Assembly: GCF_032062135.1 (NCBI RefSeq)
Contig: NC_092862.1
Location: forward strand, 93,218,426-93,282,425
Direction of reading: 5' to 3'
Length of the DNA: 64,000 bases
DNA from: Pyxicephalus adspersus
Taxonomy: Eukaryota > Chordata > Amphibia > Anura > Pyxicephalidae
A program made the position numbers and the translations under genes. The notes under the pieces were generated by a model. The model was not told where the DNA came from and did no database searches. It saw only the letters and a list, made by a program, of their open reading frames with translations. Below are positions 62,382 to 64,000 of the stretch, piece after piece; the first letter of the stretch is position 1; each line of letters begins with the position of its first letter.

Positions 62382-62445
<64 letters not shown>
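62382..62445. repeat. (TA)n microsatellite, about 32 units
   Basis: A 64-bp uninterrupted TA run. It supplies the Tyr-Ile repeats in the overlapping frame, which is not a gene. Confidence 0.95.
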
Positions 62446-62446
<1 letters not shown>

Positions 62447-62999
62447 CAGTACACTTACAGTTTATTTGCCACCATTATAATTATAAGCTTTAATCCCATT
62501 GGCAAGGGAAACAGGTATGGTCAACATTTTCATTTGCCTGAAAGTATGAGACCACCCCTGACAATCACCAGCCAAAAAGAACTTTTTTGCCTTCAAGACA
62601 AGTTTTCAAATGCTACTTTTAACAATGTAAAAAGCCGCTGTAAGTTCTTCATCAGGACAAATATCAGTTAGCATTCATATTGACTTGTCAATGGGCTTAC
62701 CTGACCCCGGACAACTACCAAATATTGGTAACACTGATGAATAATTACCTTGGTAGGTGGTTCATAGCTGCTATTTTTATTACTTACTAGCTGATTACCC
62801 GGCGTTGCCGGGGTATTTATTTGTTGCAATCTTATATTATACAGGAAAAGGAATCAAATAAAGCTATAGTGGTTTTACAGGTTTTAAAAGTGTAAGTACA
62901 ATATACAAATATAATATACACATATAATAATATAATGTAAAATCTTGGACAAATTGACTATAATATTACTTTAACACAAAACTTGATTATAAACAAAAG

Positions 63000-63470
63000 A
63001 ATAAATACATTCTTGGGCGAACCCACCCTTGAGCAAGCAACATAAAGTTGTCCATGGGAGAAACAGGGGGATCCCAAATCCAATATTCTGTCCCTGTTAC
63101 TTGTTGATTGTGATAGAGAATGCAAGTCTCACTGGAATTTGTAATCTCCTAAATTGAAAAGGGAGGTCTGTGAGAATGAGTGGTATCCATGGGATAAAAA
63201 CTGGTACACCCTCTCCCTTTCCTGTTAAGATAGTGGCTTCAATTACATTGGCTAGCAGCTTCGTACCACAAAAGCCTTGTGCTGTTGCAAAGTTTTGGTG
63301 GGTTGAGGTTGCGTAGTAAAATAATTGGAAAGCCAACTTTAAGTAAAAGAAGTGGTGGTAATCCAGCCGGATCAAGTGAGTTTAGGAATTCTGTTGGGAA
63401 ATTGATTACCTCATCAGCATCTACTACAGTATCGATAGACTTCGATAGTATTCAGTGACTACACCTGGTT
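63000..63470 (-). pseudogene. Helitron helicase C-terminal part, several frameshifts and a stop
   Basis: Reading from 63470 down, three frames must be used. One has [20 protein letters not shown], another [16 protein letters not shown], and the frame at 63375-63097 has [33 protein letters not shown] and ITINK. A TAA (63097-63099) replaces the residue between INK and QGQ in the conserved helicase motif. After a further one-base shift the last block reads PCFSHGQLYVACSRVG (63021-63068), the usual motif VI region. At least three shifts and one stop make it inactive, but all C-terminal motifs are still present in order. Confidence 0.82.
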
Positions 63471-63491
63471 ACATGGCAAGTATTTGATTGT

Positions 63492-63956
63492 TTATTTCGT
63501 GGACATCTTCATTTTTAGCAACAAGAATGGCCCTTTCTCGCAACCAGTAAAATTGTAATAGTTTTGTAAAACTGCTGGATAGCCTGCATCTATTATCTCT
63601 GCAATGGACGATACTAGATTACAGAAATCGGATGGCAGTTTTATCTTGCCAGAAGACTCAACTGGTAACCTACCTTCTCTGTCTTGGAGTAGCTTTTTAG
63701 AGAAAATTAGAGCACTTTTATCCCCCAGATGTACTCGCATGTTTTGCTTTAAAGGTATCTGTTGCACATGTCTCCACAAAGATGAATGTTTTAAACATGC
63801 GTGGATCTCATCAGCCGCTGTTGATATTGGCACGACGGGCAGAGTTTGACGAAAGTCCTCACAGAGGAATACCAGAGCTCCTCCCATCAGGTTGTCATTT
63901 CCTCTCAGATCTCTCAGAGTGACGTGAAGAGCCTCGACAGCTTTCTTGTGAGCCAT
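63492..63956 (-). pseudogene. Helitron helicase (Pif1-type) fragment, core motifs
   Basis: The frame reads MAHKKAVEALHVTLRDLRG, then MGGALVFLCEDFRQTLPVVP, then LWRHVQQIPLKQNMRV and LPSDFCNLVSS. These match the central helicase motifs of Helitron RepHel proteins, in which the second block is normally GGDFRQ-like. Here the residue before DFRQ is Glu, a change at a conserved Gly. The frame ends with a one-base shift near 63540: the next frame carries RAILVAKNEDVHEINNQIL in the expected place. In an active protein this domain unwinds DNA during rolling-circle-like transposition. This copy is degraded, and its N-terminal half is not in the window. Confidence 0.85.
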
Positions 63957-64000
63957 GGGATGAATGATTGTTTGGCTCTTTCTCTCATTTCATGTACTCG

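Larger units (their letters stand above)
62787..64000 (-). mobile_element. Helitron, helicase-bearing, cut by the window end
   Basis: On the minus strand the 3' terminus is CAGCTAG followed by T (plus 62786-62793). It is preceded by the hairpin cccggc-gtt-gccggg (62798-62812) and ataaatacccc. The coding part upstream is a Pif1-type helicase in several frames. Everything 5' of it (replication initiator domain and 5' TC end) lies beyond 64000. The tail matches the short Helitron at 22714-23786, so the two belong to one family. Confidence 0.88.

Noticed and set aside
62363..62671. Plus-strand frame with a long Tyr-Ile repeat
   Set aside because: Produced by the TA microsatellite.
63492..63956. 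Host PIF1 helicase gene
   Set aside because: The motifs, the frameshifts and the Helitron 3' terminus downstream show it is a transposon gene.
1..64000. tRNA, rRNA or small nuclear RNA genes
   Set aside because: I saw no cloverleaf with A and B boxes and no recognisable structural RNA; a covariance-model scan would be needed to exclude diverged copies.

Overview
The window looks like vertebrate, most likely anuran, nuclear DNA: AT-rich, intron-scale sequence dense in decayed transposons, with no operons and no prokaryote-like gene packing. The frog assignment is an inference. It rests on the element mix (Rex1-type and L1/Tx1-type LINEs, Tc1-like transposons with long inverted ends, a Helitron with helicase, many palindromic MITEs) and on repeat sequences I associate with frog genomes.

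Host coding content is small. The best evidence is a chain of three plus-strand internal exons at 48340-48472, 53982-54032 and 57149-57314. Each has an AG acceptor and a GT donor, and the reading phases join exactly (0/1, 1/1, 1/2). They encode about 116 residues rich in Ser/Thr-Pro and basic-Ser motifs. I do not recognise the protein. The gene continues outside what I can see on both sides. A weaker 45-codon candidate exon lies on the minus strand at 28157-28291. Three non-repetitive, better-than-average-GC stretches (about 9345-9570, 38285-38580 and 44890-45200) look like possible conserved non-coding elements, the first with a perfect palindromic RFX X-box.

Layout: 1-7200 is intergenic, with a broken cysteine-rich transposon-type reading frame (4690-5087) and a 93-bp hAT MITE. 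7207-8830 is a Rex1-like LINE remnant. 14004-14910 holds a palindromic MITE beside a Tc1 fossil. 16412-18347 is a second Tc1 fossil whose left end is also duplicated. 22714-23786 is a non-autonomous Helitron, and 23971-24650 a TA-flanked MITE. 25587-25933 is a Tigger-like MITE. 29970-31735 is a repeat cluster. 39360-39976 is a long inverted repeat around a CpG-rich MITE. 42688-42945 is a cluster of tandem palindromes. 44147-44510 is a second Rex1 tail. 47563-48229 is a second TA-flanked MITE carrying its own minisatellite. 51790-52159 is a hAT MITE with an exact target duplication. 59255-60385 is an L1/Tx1 ORF2 remnant. 62787 to the window end is a minus-strand Helitron with degraded Pif1-type helicase.

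The host exons act together only as parts of one transcript. The rest is a record of transposition: autonomous or once-autonomous elements (Helitron, Rex1, Tc1, L1) beside short derivatives that share their ends. I found no convincing new biological system. The most notable items are the matched Helitron pair, a minisatellite born inside a MITE, the nested inverted repeats, and the unidentified spliced gene.
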